Below, one piece after another: positions 25,690 to 37,902 of a DNA stretch of 64,000 nucleotides. Position numbers and translations under genes: made by a program. Each line of letters begins with the position of its first letter. The stretch's first letter is position 1. This DNA comes from Parasponia andersonii. Its lineage: Eukaryota > Streptophyta > Magnoliopsida > Rosales > Cannabaceae. Location: positions 228,801 to 292,800 of the forward strand of contig JXTB01000204.1 in the NCBI GenBank assembly GCA_002914805.1, in the 5' to 3' direction. A model generated the notes under the pieces. The model ran no database searches. It saw only the letters and a program-made list of their open reading frames with translations, and was not told the origin of the DNA.

Positions 25690-26170
25690 GTGATGGTAGC
25701 AAAAAGACCACCTCTGTCGGCCTATGGGCCGTCACTGCCTGAGAAAGGCAGTAAGAAACAGAGTAATAGAGCAAGGACGAGGTGGCGTCACCTGGCTTTG
25801 TTGTGTACGCCAGGTGCCCTACCGTGCGCAAGAAGTGTGCTAAAGGCATGCTGACCATGTGCAAGTGTGGCACAACCTGCACTTGAGTGCCGTACGGGCT
25901 GTACGCTAGCCGCGCAGGGGCTGCACGAGAGTAGTGCATAGGCTGCGCACTGGCGCAGCAACAGTCGCCCCATATGAGTGCACAAAGCACAACACTGGCT
26001 ATGCGTGGGCCGCACACTGGCTGGCCGTGCGCATCAGCTATGCATGTAGGATGCTCGAGGCAGGCCGCGTGCAGGCCACCTACACATGCGGGTATGTTGG
26101 CCACGCCTAGCACCCACGTAAGCAGGTGGCGCATAGGCAACTGCGAACGCAGCATTGGGCATGCCCAAAA
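25690..26170. other. GC-rich tract inside the Copia leader
   Basis: About 480 bp of GC-rich sequence stands sharply between AT-rich flanks. It is built from recurring words such as GTGCGCA, GCTGCGCAC, GCATAGG and GGCCGCGTGC, so open frames of up to 165 codons arise on both strands by lack of AT-rich stops. The predicted peptides are rich in Ala, Cys, His and Pro and resemble no family I know; I do not call a gene. It lies about 310 bp downstream (element sense) of the Copia primer-binding site. Confidence 0.6.
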
Positions 26171-26479
26171 TTATTTTTAAAATACTAAAAAAATTAAAAT
26201 AACATCAAAAAAGTCTGGAGAAAATTCAGATTTTCAAACTCATTGAAAACATGTTTATAAATCTATCAACCATAAAATTCAAGAACACCCAAACCTAATT
26301 TTGATAGAATCACAATCCACAAGTTTTCTCGTCATACAAACAACAAAAGTATATGTAATTAAATATCATCTATCACTATGAATCATTTAACTATCATAAA
26401 ACAAAAATTTCTCAAACTCAATCACATAACCTAGATTATACAATTCTAGATCAATATTATGCCATACATATGAACCTGT

Positions 26480-26694
26480 GCTCTTGATACCAGTTGCTGG
26501 AATTGACCTAACAGTTAGAAAAAATCATACGTACATAAAAATATGGGAAATACATGATTACATCATAAACTCAGTGAAAAAATTAGAAGATTTAGGTTTA
26601 TGTATAACATAAATCAAATTTAGATGTATAAACTCTAGAGATAAGATTAGGGTTTACCTCTTGTAGTGTGCTCCACCTTGGTCTCTTTATTGAT
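26480..26694 (-). mobile_element. Copia element D: LTR 3' end and primer-binding site
   Basis: Minus strand: the LTR ends at about 26495 (CCAGCA) and is followed by CTGGTATCAAGAGC (26493-26480), the initiator-Met tRNA primer site typical of Copia elements. The LTR tail at 26496-26694 aligns with 45100-45335 (read on plus) through AACACGCTACAAGAGGTAAA-like words. At 26695 it is interrupted by Ty3 element B. Confidence 0.75.
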
Positions 26695-27033
26695 TGATAC
26701 AAACCCCGCCAACCTGTGACGAAACCCGAAATACGAAGGATGCCTAGGACTATTCTACAATCAGATTCAGATGGAAAGCCTTGACCCAACACCTATAAAG
26801 AGATGTGAACCTTGGTATAAAGGAAGACGCCACAATCAAGGATGGAAAACTCGATTGATAAGTCAATGGATGAACGTCATAAAGAAATCTGATAAGTTCA
26901 AATAAGTTCTCAAAGAACCAAAGAAAAATTGCTCTCAAATTTTAATGAATTGTAATCTCACTTGATCTTCATGAACTTCTTTTGGCATCAAAGGAACTAG
27001 AGTGATTGTCTTTTAATTAAGTACAACGAGTAC

Positions 27034-28637
27034 TTGTTGGTGAAGCCATCATATTTAACTCGCCTATCAAATTGCCATGGTCGACCCAGTAACAAGTGTC
27101 CAGCTTGCATCGGAACCACATCGCACAAGACTTCATCTTCATACTTCCCGATACGAAAAGAAACTAACACTTGTTTGTTTACCTTCAGTTCACTACTATC
27201 GTTCAGCCATTACAACTTGTAAGGCCGGGGATGCTTCATGGTTGGCAACCTTAATTTCTCCACCATAGTAGTGCTAACAACATTAGTACAACTACCACCA
27301 TCAATAATCATATTATATACCTTGTTTTGAACATGACACCTAGTATGAAAGATATTTTCTCGTAGCACCTCTTCTTCGTCTTTAGCTTGTGCACTAAGAG
27401 CTCTCCTCGCTACCAACAAATCACCTTGGGCAGGATATTCCTCTTCATCGGTATCCTCTAATGGTGGCATAGGATCAGTGTCATCTTCATCTTCGGTTTC
27501 AATCTCACCATTGTCTCGTAACACCATAACTCTTTTGTTTGGATATTGACTAGCTATATGACCCCTACCTTGGCATTTAAAACACTTGATATCACGATTC
27601 CTAGAAGTAGAAGAATCAGATTTACCTTGACTTCCATGGCTAGTCACTTCTTGCTTTTGCTCAGTTTTGGGTTTGAACGTAGGTTGCCTCTCATCTTTCT
27701 TCCATTGATTCGATTTCCAAGCGGATGTACTTGGACTTTGGCTTGGACATGTATTACCCCTCTTCTTGAGTTGGTTCTCAATTTTTATAGCCATATGGAC
27801 CATATCTTCCAACTCCACGTAATGTTGCAGTTCTACCATATTAGCAATTTCTTGATTTAAACTAACCAAGAATCTAGACATTGTAGCCTCACAGTCCTCC
27901 TCTACATTCGCTCGAATCATAGCAACCTCCATCTCTTTATAATATTCCTCTACACTCCGGTTACCTTGCCCCAGACTTTGCAATTTGTTATACAATTCCC
28001 GGTAGTAGTAGCTTGGAACAAACCTTTTTCTCATCATTGTTTTCATCTCCTCCCACGTCTCTATTGGACGCTCCCTATTTCTTCTCCTATTCATTACTAA
28101 TTGATCCGACCATACAATTGCATAATCGGAAAATTCAATGGCAGCTAGCTTTACCTTCTTATTCTCAGAGTAATTGTGGTAATAAAATACTAATTCAACC
28201 TTCTTCTCCCACTCAAGGTAAGCTTCTGGATCATTTTTGCCTTGAAACGATGGAATCTTCATCTTAATGCTACCCAACGAATTATCTTCCCGATTCCTAG
28301 CTCCTCTAAACAGTCCACCGTGTCTCTTATTGCCGATAATCAAATCTCGATCATCTTCATCACCAAAAGTATCTCCATTGTATTCTTTATCTTCAACCCT
28401 CACTTCTCTAGGTTGAAATCTCTCTCTAGGCTAGAATCTCTCTCTTCTACGCACATTAAGAGCGATCTGTGATTGTTCCACATATGCATTCTCTATTCTG
28501 TCCATTCGCTCATGGACTTGCTCCATCTCCGCCCTCATTGCTCTCCTCATCTCGCCAATTAAGGCTTCCATAAGAAGCTTCGGATCACCTATTCCAGATG
28601 TTTCTCTAGAGGTGTTTTTATCCTTGTTGTCTGACAT
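27034..28637 (-). pseudogene. gag and protease of Ty3 element B
   Basis: The frame starts MSDNKDKNTSRETSGIGDPK at 28637 and continues to about 27034 with one in-frame TAG near 28430, where the context (RERF-stop-P) suggests a former CAG. The gag core has MKIPSFQGKNDPEAYLEWEK and FVPSYYYRELYNKLQSLGQG. A zinc knuckle CFKCQGRGHIASQY near 27590-27540 lacks its last Cys. An acidic MPPLEDTDEEEYP segment follows, then the protease-like NMIIDGGSCTNVVST. After the protease a frame change precedes the conserved linker. It is better preserved than element A's gag. Confidence 0.8.
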
Positions 28638-29534
28638 GTTTGCTGCAAAACAAAGTTAGAAAAAGAAAGGACCTCACACACTCTCTCTCACGTGTTTCAC
28701 TCGAATAATGAATCACTCAAGTTCACTCGTATCTCACTCTTAATCAAATTGGCTTTTACCCTCTTATATGCTTACCACTCTTGCCTTTTTCCACTCGTAA
28801 TTTCTCAAGAGTTCTTATCAAACTAATTCAAACAACTACCAGAATTTCTTTGCAACAATTCACACCAAAACACACCAACCAGATTTGAATTTAATGAAGC
28901 AATCTAGAATAAAACTTTCTGGAAATAGAAAATTCAAGAAAAAGAAGACCCTAGGTTCAAATTCGGAAACTAAACTTTGAAAGACTACACGAAACAAAGA
29001 AACAAGAGAAAAAAAACGCACACAAAACTTCGAAGGCTCAGAAAGTGATGAAAATGATGGATTTTGGGCCCAAAAACTGGGCTGAATAAAGCATAATTGT
29101 TCAACCATAGAGCTCGGAATAACTTCGATTTGATATATAATATGTGTCGTTTCGATAACCGGATCAAAAGTTACTGCCGTTTTACTGAAGCACACTCAAA
29201 ATTCTATAATTCGGCCAGAAATTTCTCGATTCTTCTCTTTTCTTTTTTTTTTTTTGATTTCGGGATTCTCTTTTTTTTTTTTAAATTGAGAACACAAATA
29301 ATAACAGAAAACACAAAGGCTAACTGAAAAATACAAAGAACAGATTTCGGATTCAAAGCCAAACAAGGAATCTAAATTGGCTACGACTAGAACAAATCAA
29401 GTTTACGTTTTTTTCTTTTTTTTTTGAACAATTTAGATGAAAGAAAGAAGAAAGAATATAGACTTTTTTTGACTAGAAAGAAAAGAAAAAGGATAGATTA
29501 AACCTGAGACTAGAATCCAGCTCTTGATACTAAA

Positions 29535-30340
29535 TGATACGAACCCCGCCAACCTGTGACGAAACTCGAAATACGAAGGATACCTAGGACCGTTCTACAA
29601 TCAAATTCGGATGGAAAGTCTCGACCCAACACCTATAAAGAGATGTGAAACTTGGTATAAAGGAAGACGCCACAATTAAGGATGAAAAACTCGATTGATA
29701 AGTCAAGGGATGGACACCAAGAGAAATCTGATAAGTTCAATAAGTTCTCAAAGAACCAAAGACAAATTGCTCTCAAATTTTAACGAATTGTAATCTAATC
29801 TTATTGAATGAAAAGTGTACATTATATAGGACTAGGCTACAAAATATTAATCCTAAAAAGACCTAAAATGCCCAAGGTAACTTACCTAAACTAGAAAAGA
29901 AAAGTTGGAAACTATCAGTCTAATAACTACCTAAATTCGGCCTCAATTAAAGGGTATCAATCTGATTTTATTCTCTTAATTTTCAGCCTATTACATGCCA
30001 CTAAACAAATAGAAATAAGCAAGTAAATCGTTTTGGGTAACTACCAATTTGCACCTAAAATAACGAAAATAGAAATGTAAACTATGACTTGGTGTCCAAG
30101 TCTTTACAAATCAGATTTCTATGTACCAATTACCTTTCTTGCACTTGAATTAAGCTTGTTATGGGCTTAGAAATCCATTCATCTCCATAAATGGGCCTCC
30201 ACCTGCATGCCTGAGCCCTAATGTCTTGAATCAACCCACTTAATGCATTTTTGAATCTCTTTGCACGTGCTCTTGTAAGTGGACTAATGGGAACTTGAAT
30301 AGGATCCACACTCCATGCATTCGTGCTTGTCATGTCCTTA
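29535..30340 (-). mobile_element. 5' LTR of Ty3 element B
   Basis: It ends GGTTCGTATCA at 29535 and probably starts TAAGGACATG at 30340 (an altered TG). It carries CTATATAATG (about 29830) as a likely TATA box and CATTCAATAAG downstream of it. It encodes ISPLTRARAKRFKNALSGLI near its start (about 30290-30230), in a frame open from 30354 to 30130 that would join pol if the LTR were the 3' copy. Confidence 0.8.
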
Positions 30341-30345
30341 TCGAT

Positions 30346-30540
30346 GATGATCAAATCTCCAACCCTAGATCTTCTTGACTATGCTCTAGCTCTTAGTTGA
30401 TAAGGCAAGTTGATACTAAGTTAAACCCTTCGTTGGAGAACGGTCAAAACACATTCTTAATCCTTTGGAACACCGGGATACGAGATGAGACTGTGAGATT
30501 ACAAGAAATTTTTTCTCTCCTCTTCTCTCAGCCTTGGCCA

Positions 30541-30577
<37 letters not shown>

Positions 30578-30890
30578 CCTTAGTTATGCATGTGGCACTA
30601 GTGTTAGGGCTAAGTAGTTTTTCTTCCCATGTATCTTATATATATGAGGCCCAATACTACTAATCCCAATCCAACTAGAATTGGGCTTGTTCTCCAATTT
30701 GGGCTATAGGTGTATTTTTATAAGTATGTCCAACTCACGTAGCGTATTTATAAAAATACCAACTTTTGTGTAGAATCACTATTTTATACAGTTTCATAAA
30801 ACTAATTTTACAAATACCACAAACCAACTAATAAGATTTGTTGAGCTAGAAAAGGGACCTAATGGATCCAAATATATAATAACTCTTATT
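30346..30890 (-). mobile_element. Copia element D LTR, middle segment
   Basis: It matches the reverse complement of about 44530-45100, including GATCTTCTTG, CTATGCTCTAGCTCTT, TTGGGCTTGTTCTCCAATTT and GTTTCATAAAACTAATTT. It is bounded on the left by Ty3 element B and on the right by Ty3 element E, both inserted in this one LTR. A CT microsatellite lies at 30544-30575. Confidence 0.8.
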
Positions 30891-30895
30891 ATGGT
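30891..30895. repeat. Left target duplication of element E (ATGGT)
   Basis: ATGGT immediately before the LTR start TGTAAAAA is repeated exactly at 40120-40124 after the 3' LTR. The uninterrupted homologous site on the inverted Copia LTR (ACCAT at 44526-44530) has a single copy. Confidence 0.92.
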
Positions 30896-33118
30896 TGTAA
30901 AAATCGGGATTTTTGGGAGGGTAATTTGGACATTTTACCAATTTTCAGGTATTATATTAAAGGGATTAATTTACAAAAGTTTTGTGTAGAAGGACTAAAT
31001 TGTAAATTTTGGAGGACTAATTTGAAAGGGATTTGAAAAATTAGGAACTGTTGTATAATTTTTAAAAATTACACAGCCCCATAAGATAGGGCCAAGTGAC
31101 CTGTCATTTTCTCTCCCTCTTTCTCTTCTCCCTCTCTCTTCCCCGACGCTCTCTCTCTCTCTGTTCACTCTCGGCCGAAGGACCGGCGAGGGCCGCACCA
31201 TCGCCTAGGTCGCCGTCCGGCCCGCCAACCACCTGGCGCGAGCTTGCTGTGCCACCAGGAGGCTCTGCCAACCAGCTGCCGCCACTGGAGAAGCCGCCGT
31301 TGCCGGAGAAGACGAAGTGGGTCGTTTCGGATTTCTCGCCGCCGCCAACGATTCCGGCCATCATTTGACCTCTAACTGGGCTCGTTGGATTCGTCTCGTC
31401 GAGAGGAAGCTCAAGGTATATATATCTTAACCCCATACTGCCCAAATCAAAAGTTGCAATTTTTGGAATATTTTAACCATGAGTTGACTTTTTGATTCGG
31501 CCATTGGATTGTGTTTTTGTTATCATTTTTGGAATGTACTCGGAAAATGGGGAAGTTTGATATATATATTGCCTATGTTTGGTGATCGGCACGAAAATCG
31601 AAATCGGATGGCTAAGATTTACCTCGATTTGCTTACTACCGGCCCGGTGTGGGCCTGGACCTGAATTGAACAAGTTATATGTCTAACCTAGCTATTTTAG
31701 GTGCTAGGAATTCAGTGAAGAGGTCCGTTTGTGGAATTGAAGCTCCGTTGAGAAGTTGGATTTTTGCAAGAGGACGATCGAGAGCTTGGAATTGGTTCCT
31801 GACCCTCCAGATGATTGTCGACGACGCCTTGAGAATTCAATAGCATGGTATCGATATTCTTGTGAGGTAGGGATTCAGTTACCTCTATTTTATACTATTT
31901 TCGAATAAAACTTATTTTTTGCAACATATGAGAACAAATGTGGTTTCTGGTTTTCTTGAACATATGTGATGGACTTTAATTGTATACTGTAATTGTATGA
32001 TATATATATATATATATATATATAATGTATTGCTCTTGGGATTTTCTGAGTACAGATTATTTTGGGTATATCAAAAATAAGGTTACTGTGCTGTCCGTTT
32101 TTTTCTATAAAAACCTAATATACTTATTTTATTGAAAAACTAGAGTACGATTATTTTCACACTTCAGTTCTGTGTTACACGTGTCATATGATCATACATG
32201 AGCACCATGTTAGCATCGTGGGTTTACAGTGTGGCGCTGCATGCCCCACCATCGGTGTAGAGTCCGTAAACTCACGCGGGATTTTTTTACTTCTGATTAC
32301 CTCCCCATTTGGCAGGCGTAGGCAATTCTGTTGTGCCTCCAAGTTTGGTAGGCAACACATGGGTGTCCCATCCGGGTATGGGCTTAGGTGTCAGGCAGGG
32401 TGTTAGGTACACTTAGTGCCATCATCCTGGGCTTCCACAGATGAGAGGATGTAAGCTCATTTGTATGGGTTGATTTGTGTCATGTGCATCTGAATTGAAT
32501 GGTTTTGATTATACTAATTTATTTATACATATACGTGACGCTTCTAATTTTGGATTATCATATATGTATGTATTGGATTTAAACTAACTATGCAGGAGCT
32601 TTCCATCACTAAAATGTTTTTGATCGAGGTAATTATTTTTCATACTGGGTATTTTATGCTCACTCCCTTCCTTCCTTCCTCAGGTGGTGTCCAGTGCGAT
32701 TTTGGAGATCAAAAGGAGTAAGAAGCCATCAGGATTGTAGTTCGTTATCTTGGTAATGCTTGAAGCGTGATGTTGTGGTGTTTAGATTGTTTGAGTTTTG
32801 TTTTAGTATTGAACCAAGATTACTACTTTCGATTTTTACCTGTGAACTCATGTATGCCATTCTGATATCTGTTCTGACGTGGATGATGATGATTCTTGAA
32901 CATATATTTGACTTATGTTCTTTTAGCTATTTATTCGATCTATGTTTAATGGTGTATACGAACTGTGGGAGAGGTTCAAAAGATGGAATTCCAAATATTT
33001 TATCTAAAATGGCCTATTTAATAAAACTATAACTTTTAGACGTTTTCAAATAAATCAAGGAATTTCTCATCCTTGCGAAATTCCCTTTCTGCCACTAGCC
33101 CAGAATTAGGTTGTGACA
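30896..33118 (+). mobile_element. 5' LTR of element E
   Basis: It begins TGTAAAAATC and ends TTGTGACA. GC-rich sequence at 31150-31400, preceded by CT-rich runs, gives open frames of about 100 codons on both strands. They recur in the 3' LTR and belong to the LTR promoter or leader region, not to a host gene. An AT microsatellite lies near 32000-32022. Confidence 0.9.
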
Positions 33119-33252
33119 AAAAATTTTGGTATCAGAGCTTTGAGTTTAACAACTCGAACGTATCACCATTAAACTAGATTGAAGTTGATTTTATGACAAG
33201 CATTTATCATTATCGCATTAATAGTTTGGCATATTGTTTCAGAGTTTTAAAG

Positions 33253-34430
33253 ATGCCTCCAAGAAGAGTTCTGAGGCACCAGCCAGGTGCCGAACCTCTT
33301 CGTCCGGATTTTACTCATTTGATCGAGGCAATGCAGCAGGCTTTCGCCTAGATAAGCAATCCAGATTATCAGCCTCCAGTTCCAAGGGTACGTCAGTTGG
33401 ATCAGTTTGATCATCTCCAGCAGTTCATACTCCAACCAGGGCAGTTTGATGGTAGGCCAGGAGCTCTCACGGCAATTGCTTGGTTGCATAAGATAGAGAG
33501 GCACTTTCGGGCTCTTGGTACTCCGATTGAGTTTTCGGCTGTGTTTACTGTTACCCATTTAATAGGGAGTGCCATTCATTGGTGGGAAACAGTAGAATGG
33601 ATGCAAGATGTTGTGGGTTTGACTTGGGAAGTCTTTGAACGGATTTTCAAGGCCTAGTATGCCAATGAGGATCAACAAGATGAAGTGGTGAACCGATTTG
33701 AGACGTTGATTCAAGGTAACAGAATGGTGAATGAATACCCGATAGAGTTCACTGAGTTGGCAAGTGTTGCTTTTGGACCGGGTACGAGTGAGAATTACCG
33801 AGTCGCCAAGTTCAGGAGTCATCTGAATCGGAACATTTTCAATAGAATTGGTACTCAGACTTTCCATACTCTTCCTAAGATTGCAGTGGTTACCCAGCGG
33901 GCAGAGGCTATCGAAGAAGGATTGGATTCCAGGAGAAACCAGTGGAGAGGTAATGACAGGAAAGTCACCATAAGGAACCAGGGGCAGTGGTCAGTCTAGG
34001 GCACTCCGAACAGTGGGAGCTCGAACAACAGTGGTTCTTCAGGGGGTGGCAGAGGTAGTCCATATGGAGGATGTTTTGTTTGTGGCCAACAGGGTCATCG
34101 GAAGAAAGAGTGTCCCAACCATCTGCAGAAATCTCCTCTTTCTCTGGGAGGACCGCAGAGGAGCCAGTCTGGTTCTGTTTCTTATCAGAACACTCAAGCA
34201 AGGCCACAACAGTCACATGGTGTTTCACAGACTTTTACTTCCCCTTAGCCTTATTAGTATCAGTACCGCCCTCAGGGTTTTACTCAGAGTTTTCCAACTC
34301 CTCAGGCCTTAGGGAGTCAGAGTGGGTGCGGATATGGCAGTAGTGGTCCTGGATCTAGTAGTAGCCATCTGGGCCAGGGAAGAAGCAATAAGGGGAAAGA
34401 AAAGGTGACTGGCCAAGTCTATGCTTTTAC
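33253..34430 (+). pseudogene. gag of element E
   Basis: It starts MPPRRVLRHQPGAEP shortly after the primer-binding site. The gag core has QPGQFDGRPGALTAIAWLHK, SAIHWWETVEW and NEYPIEFTELASVAFGPGTS. A complete zinc knuckle C-X2-C-X4-H-X4-C (CFVCGQQGHRKKEC) lies near 34066-34107. In-frame stops TAG occur at 33349, 33655, 33997, 34246 and 34255, all in one unbroken frame. A frame change follows near 34430 before the protease. Confidence 0.88.
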
Positions 34431-37400
34431 TGGATGACACTCAGGATCGCACCGGCCGAGGTGTTGTTGACGGTATGATCCTTTTTTCACACTCTTGGGC
34501 ACATGTTTTGTTTGATACTGATGCATCCTATTTATTCATATCCTTATTGTTTGTTCAAATATTGGGGTTGGAATTTTCTGATTTGGATTATGTATTAAAG
34601 TTGGGTACACCTTTGAGAGGAGTAGCCGATGTATCTAGTGTGTGTAAGCCTTGTCAGGTTGTGGTCGGTGATAGGAAGCTTCTTACTGATTCAATTGTGT
34701 TGCTGATGGGACAGTATGACGTGATACTTGGTATGGATTAGTTGTCAAAGTATCGAGCCATTGAAGACTATCATAAGAAGCAGGTGACTCTTTTTCCTGG
34801 TGATGGGCAACCTATTGTCTATCAGGCTGGGATGAGTCCGTTGAAGCTTAGTCATGTTTTGAAAGTGTGCATGGGTGGAAGGAAGAAACTCGAGTATTAT
34901 GGGGACTTGTTTGCCATTGATAGTGAGGTGAGGGAAAACGATCAAAACCTATGGTTTTCAGTGTTTCGTGAGTATTCAAAGGTGTTTTCTGAAGACTTAC
35001 CAGGGTTACCACCAGATAGGGAGATCGAGTTCTGCATTGAACTAGTTCCTGGAGCTCAGTCGATTTCTATTCCAGCCTATCATATGGCTCCTGCTGAGAT
35101 GGAAGATTTGAGAGAATAGTTGGACGACCTATTTTCCAAGGGCTTTATTCGCAGTAGCACTTCTCCTTGGGGTGCTCCTGTTTTGTTTGTGAAGAAAGCT
35201 GATGGTTCGTTGAGACTCTGTGTGGACTATAGGGAGTTGAATCAGTTGACAGTGAAGAACAAGTATCTTTGCCAAGGATAGACAAGTTGTTCGATCAAGT
35301 CGGTGGCTCAAGGTTATTCTCCAAGATCGATTTGAGATCCGGTTATCATCAATTGAAGATAAGGAAGGATGATATACCTAAGACAACATTCAGAACTCGA
35401 TATGGTCATTTTGAGTTTCTGGTGATGCTGTTTGGTTTGACGAATGCTCCCACAGCATTTATGGATCTCATGAATCGGGTCTTCAAGCCGTTTTTGGACC
35501 ATTTTGTGGTTGTGTTCATCGATGACATCCTGGTGTATTCCATGACTTGAGAAGAGCATGCCAAACATCTGGAAATAGTATTTAAGACCTTGAGAGTTCA
35601 TCGGTTATATGCCAAGAAATTGAAGTGTGACTTTTGGATGTCAGAAGTGAAGTTCTTAGGGCATGTGATTTCTCATGGAGGTATTTCAGTCGATCCCGCT
35701 AAGATAGAAGCTGTTCTACATTGGGAAAGATCCAGAAATGTGACAAAAGTACGAAGTTTCCTTAGTTTGGCAGGCTACTACCGCTGTTTTGTGCAAGATT
35801 TTTCGAGGATCGCCTTGCCTTTGACGAAGTTGAGCAGGAAGGATGCCAAGTTTGTTCGAGATCACGGAAGTGAAGAAACTTTTGTCAGGTTGAAGCAGAG
35901 CTTGACCACCGCACCAGTTCTTACTGACCCTGATAGTAGCAAACCTTATGTGGTGTATGCCGATGCTTCAAAGACGGGTATGAGATGTGTCTTGAAGTAG
36001 AATGGTCAGGTTGTGGCTTATGCTTCTCGTCAGTTGAAGACACATGAGAGGAACTATCCCACCCATGATCTGGAGCTTGTAGTAGTGATCTTTGCCGTGA
36101 AGATTTGGCGATGTTACTTGTATGGTTTGAAGTTTGACATATTCTCCGATCATAAGAGTTTGAAGTATCTCTTTACTCAGAAGGATCTGAACTTGAGACA
36201 GTGAAGATGGGTTGAGTATATGGAGGATTATGACTTCGACCTACAGTATCATCCTGGTAAAGTTAATGTTGTAGCAGATGCACTGAGTAGGAAGCCTTGT
36301 GGTGCACTAGCTACACTGGTGTTTGAAGATTAGAGGAACTCAGTTGCGATTGGTGACTACAATTTGCAGTACTTCGAGAATGAATGGTTTGCTTGCCTGA
36401 GCAACATTGTAATTTCACCATCACTTCTCCAGACTGTTTAACAGAGTCACTAGCAATTCAGTGAGTTGAGGACAATCTGGAACCGGCTTCAGAATGGTGA
36501 ATAGTTAGATGGTTGGAGCACTAACAGAGAAGGATTTTTGCTTTTCAGTGGGAAGTTAGCTGTAGCTAATGACCCTAATCTTCGAGAAACCATTCTAACT
36601 GAGGCTCACAAATTAAGGTTCACCATACATCCGGGTAGTGATAAGATGTACCGAGACTTGAAGAGGCAGTATTGGTGGAAAGGGATGAAGAAGGATGTAG
36701 CTACCTTTGTGGCTAAGTGTTTGACTTGTCAGCAAGTCAAGGCTGAACACCAGAGGCCAGCTGGATTACTTCAGCCATTACCAATTCCGGAATGGAAGTG
36801 GGACAAGATCACGATGGACCTTGTGACCCGTTTGCCAAAGACCTTGAGGAAGAATGATGCAGTTTGGGTGGTAGTCGATCGGTTGACAAAGAGTGCTCAC
36901 TTTATATCGATCTGGATGGACTACTCACTTACTAAGCTCAGTAGACTATATGTGGAGAACATCATAGGCTTGCATGGTGTGCGTTCAAGCATAGTCTCTG
37001 ACAGAGATCCAAGGTTCACTTCTAAGTTTTGGAGAGCCTTGCAGAAAGCATTGGGTACGTAGTTGGATATCAGTATAGCTTACCATCCGGAGTCAGATGG
37101 TCAGTCTGAAAGGACCATTCAGATTCTTGAGGACATGCTACATTGTTGCATACTGGATTTTGGTGGGAACTGGGATGATTATCTTTCTTTGGTGGAATTT
37201 GCTTACAATAACAGTTACCAGACCAGTGTGGATATGGCTCTATACGAAGTGTTGTATGGGAGGCCATAGAGGTCGTCTTTATATTGACCAGAACCCGAAG
37301 AGCATGTTACTCTTGGACCTGAACTGATTAAGGAGACTACTGAGAAGATCAAGGATATCGAGGAGAGACTCGAGAAGATTCAGAGTCGCCAGAAGAATTA

Positions 37401-37851
37401 TACTGACCCGAAGAGGCGTGAGGTAGATTTCGATACTGGTGATTCCGTATTCTTGAAAGTGACTCCAAGGCGTGGTGTGACAAGATTTGGGGTTAAGGGT
37501 AAGCTAGCTCCAAGGTATATTGGTCCCTTTGAGATCACTAAGAGAATTGGACCAGTGGCGTATCGCTTGAATCTACCTACACAGTTGGGTCACATGCATA
37601 ATGTGTTTCATGTGTCGATGTTGAAGAAGTACACGTAGGACCAATCTGACATTGTTCAGTACGTGCATATACCGATCCAAGAAGATACGTCTTATGAAGA
37701 GCAGCCTATTCATTTGTTGGCTAGAGAGTTGAAAGTGCTTCGCAACAGAGAGATTCCACTTGTCAAGGTGCTTTGGGAACATCACAAAGAAGACGAAGCT
37801 ACTTGGGAACTCGAGATGGAGATGTACGAGAAGTACCCTCATTTGTTTAAC
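34421..37851 (+). pseudogene. pol polyprotein of element E
   Basis: Order of domains: protease near 34480-34740 (DTDASYLFIS in place of the DTGAS form); reverse transcriptase from about 34960, with [19 protein letters not shown] and the catalytic FIDDILVYS near 35515-35541; RNase H with [11 protein letters not shown] and [11 protein letters not shown]; integrase zinc region (TEAHKLRFTIHPG...CLTCQQ) and core with DLVTRLP, VSDRDPRF and GQSERTIQ holding the D, D and E; and a chromodomain at 37705-37851 (LKVLRNREIPLVKVLW, EDEATWELE). Chromodomains of this kind direct integration to heterochromatin. A one-base deletion near 35265 shifts the frame. Stops lie at 34739, 35117, 35548, 35998, 36202, 36331, 36439, 36451, 36502, 37060, 37267 and 37636, almost all TAG or TGA. 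Confidence 0.92.
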
Positions 37852-37902
37852 CTTGAATTGTATTTTGAATTTTGGGGCGAAATTCTTTTAAGGAGGAAAG
37901 AA

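Larger units (their letters stand above)
26695..30340 (-). mobile_element. Ty3 element B, internally deleted
   Basis: Minus-strand element inside the Copia D LTR. The 5' LTR is 30340-29535 (806 bp). A primer-binding site TAGTATCAAGAGC follows at about 29533-29521, then leader, gag, protease and the LGRPWQFDRRVKYDGF linker near 27080. The remainder of pol and most of the 3' LTR are deleted; only the 3' LTR tail 26695-26957 remains. Flanking 5-mers TTGAT (26690-26694) and TCGAT (30341-30345) match at 4 of 5 positions and look like an aged target duplication. The LTR family is that of the solo LTR at 10921. Confidence 0.85.

Noticed and set aside
25658-26155. 165-codon open frame on the minus strand
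   Set aside because: It overlaps other frames on both strands in a GC-rich low-complexity tract, and shows no family motif or splice context. Kept only as a compositional finding.
31104-31445. GC-rich open frames of about 90-113 codons on both strands
   Set aside because: They lie inside the 5' LTR of element E, recur with changes in the 3' LTR (38016-38394), and look like composition-driven frames in promoter/leader sequence, not a gene.
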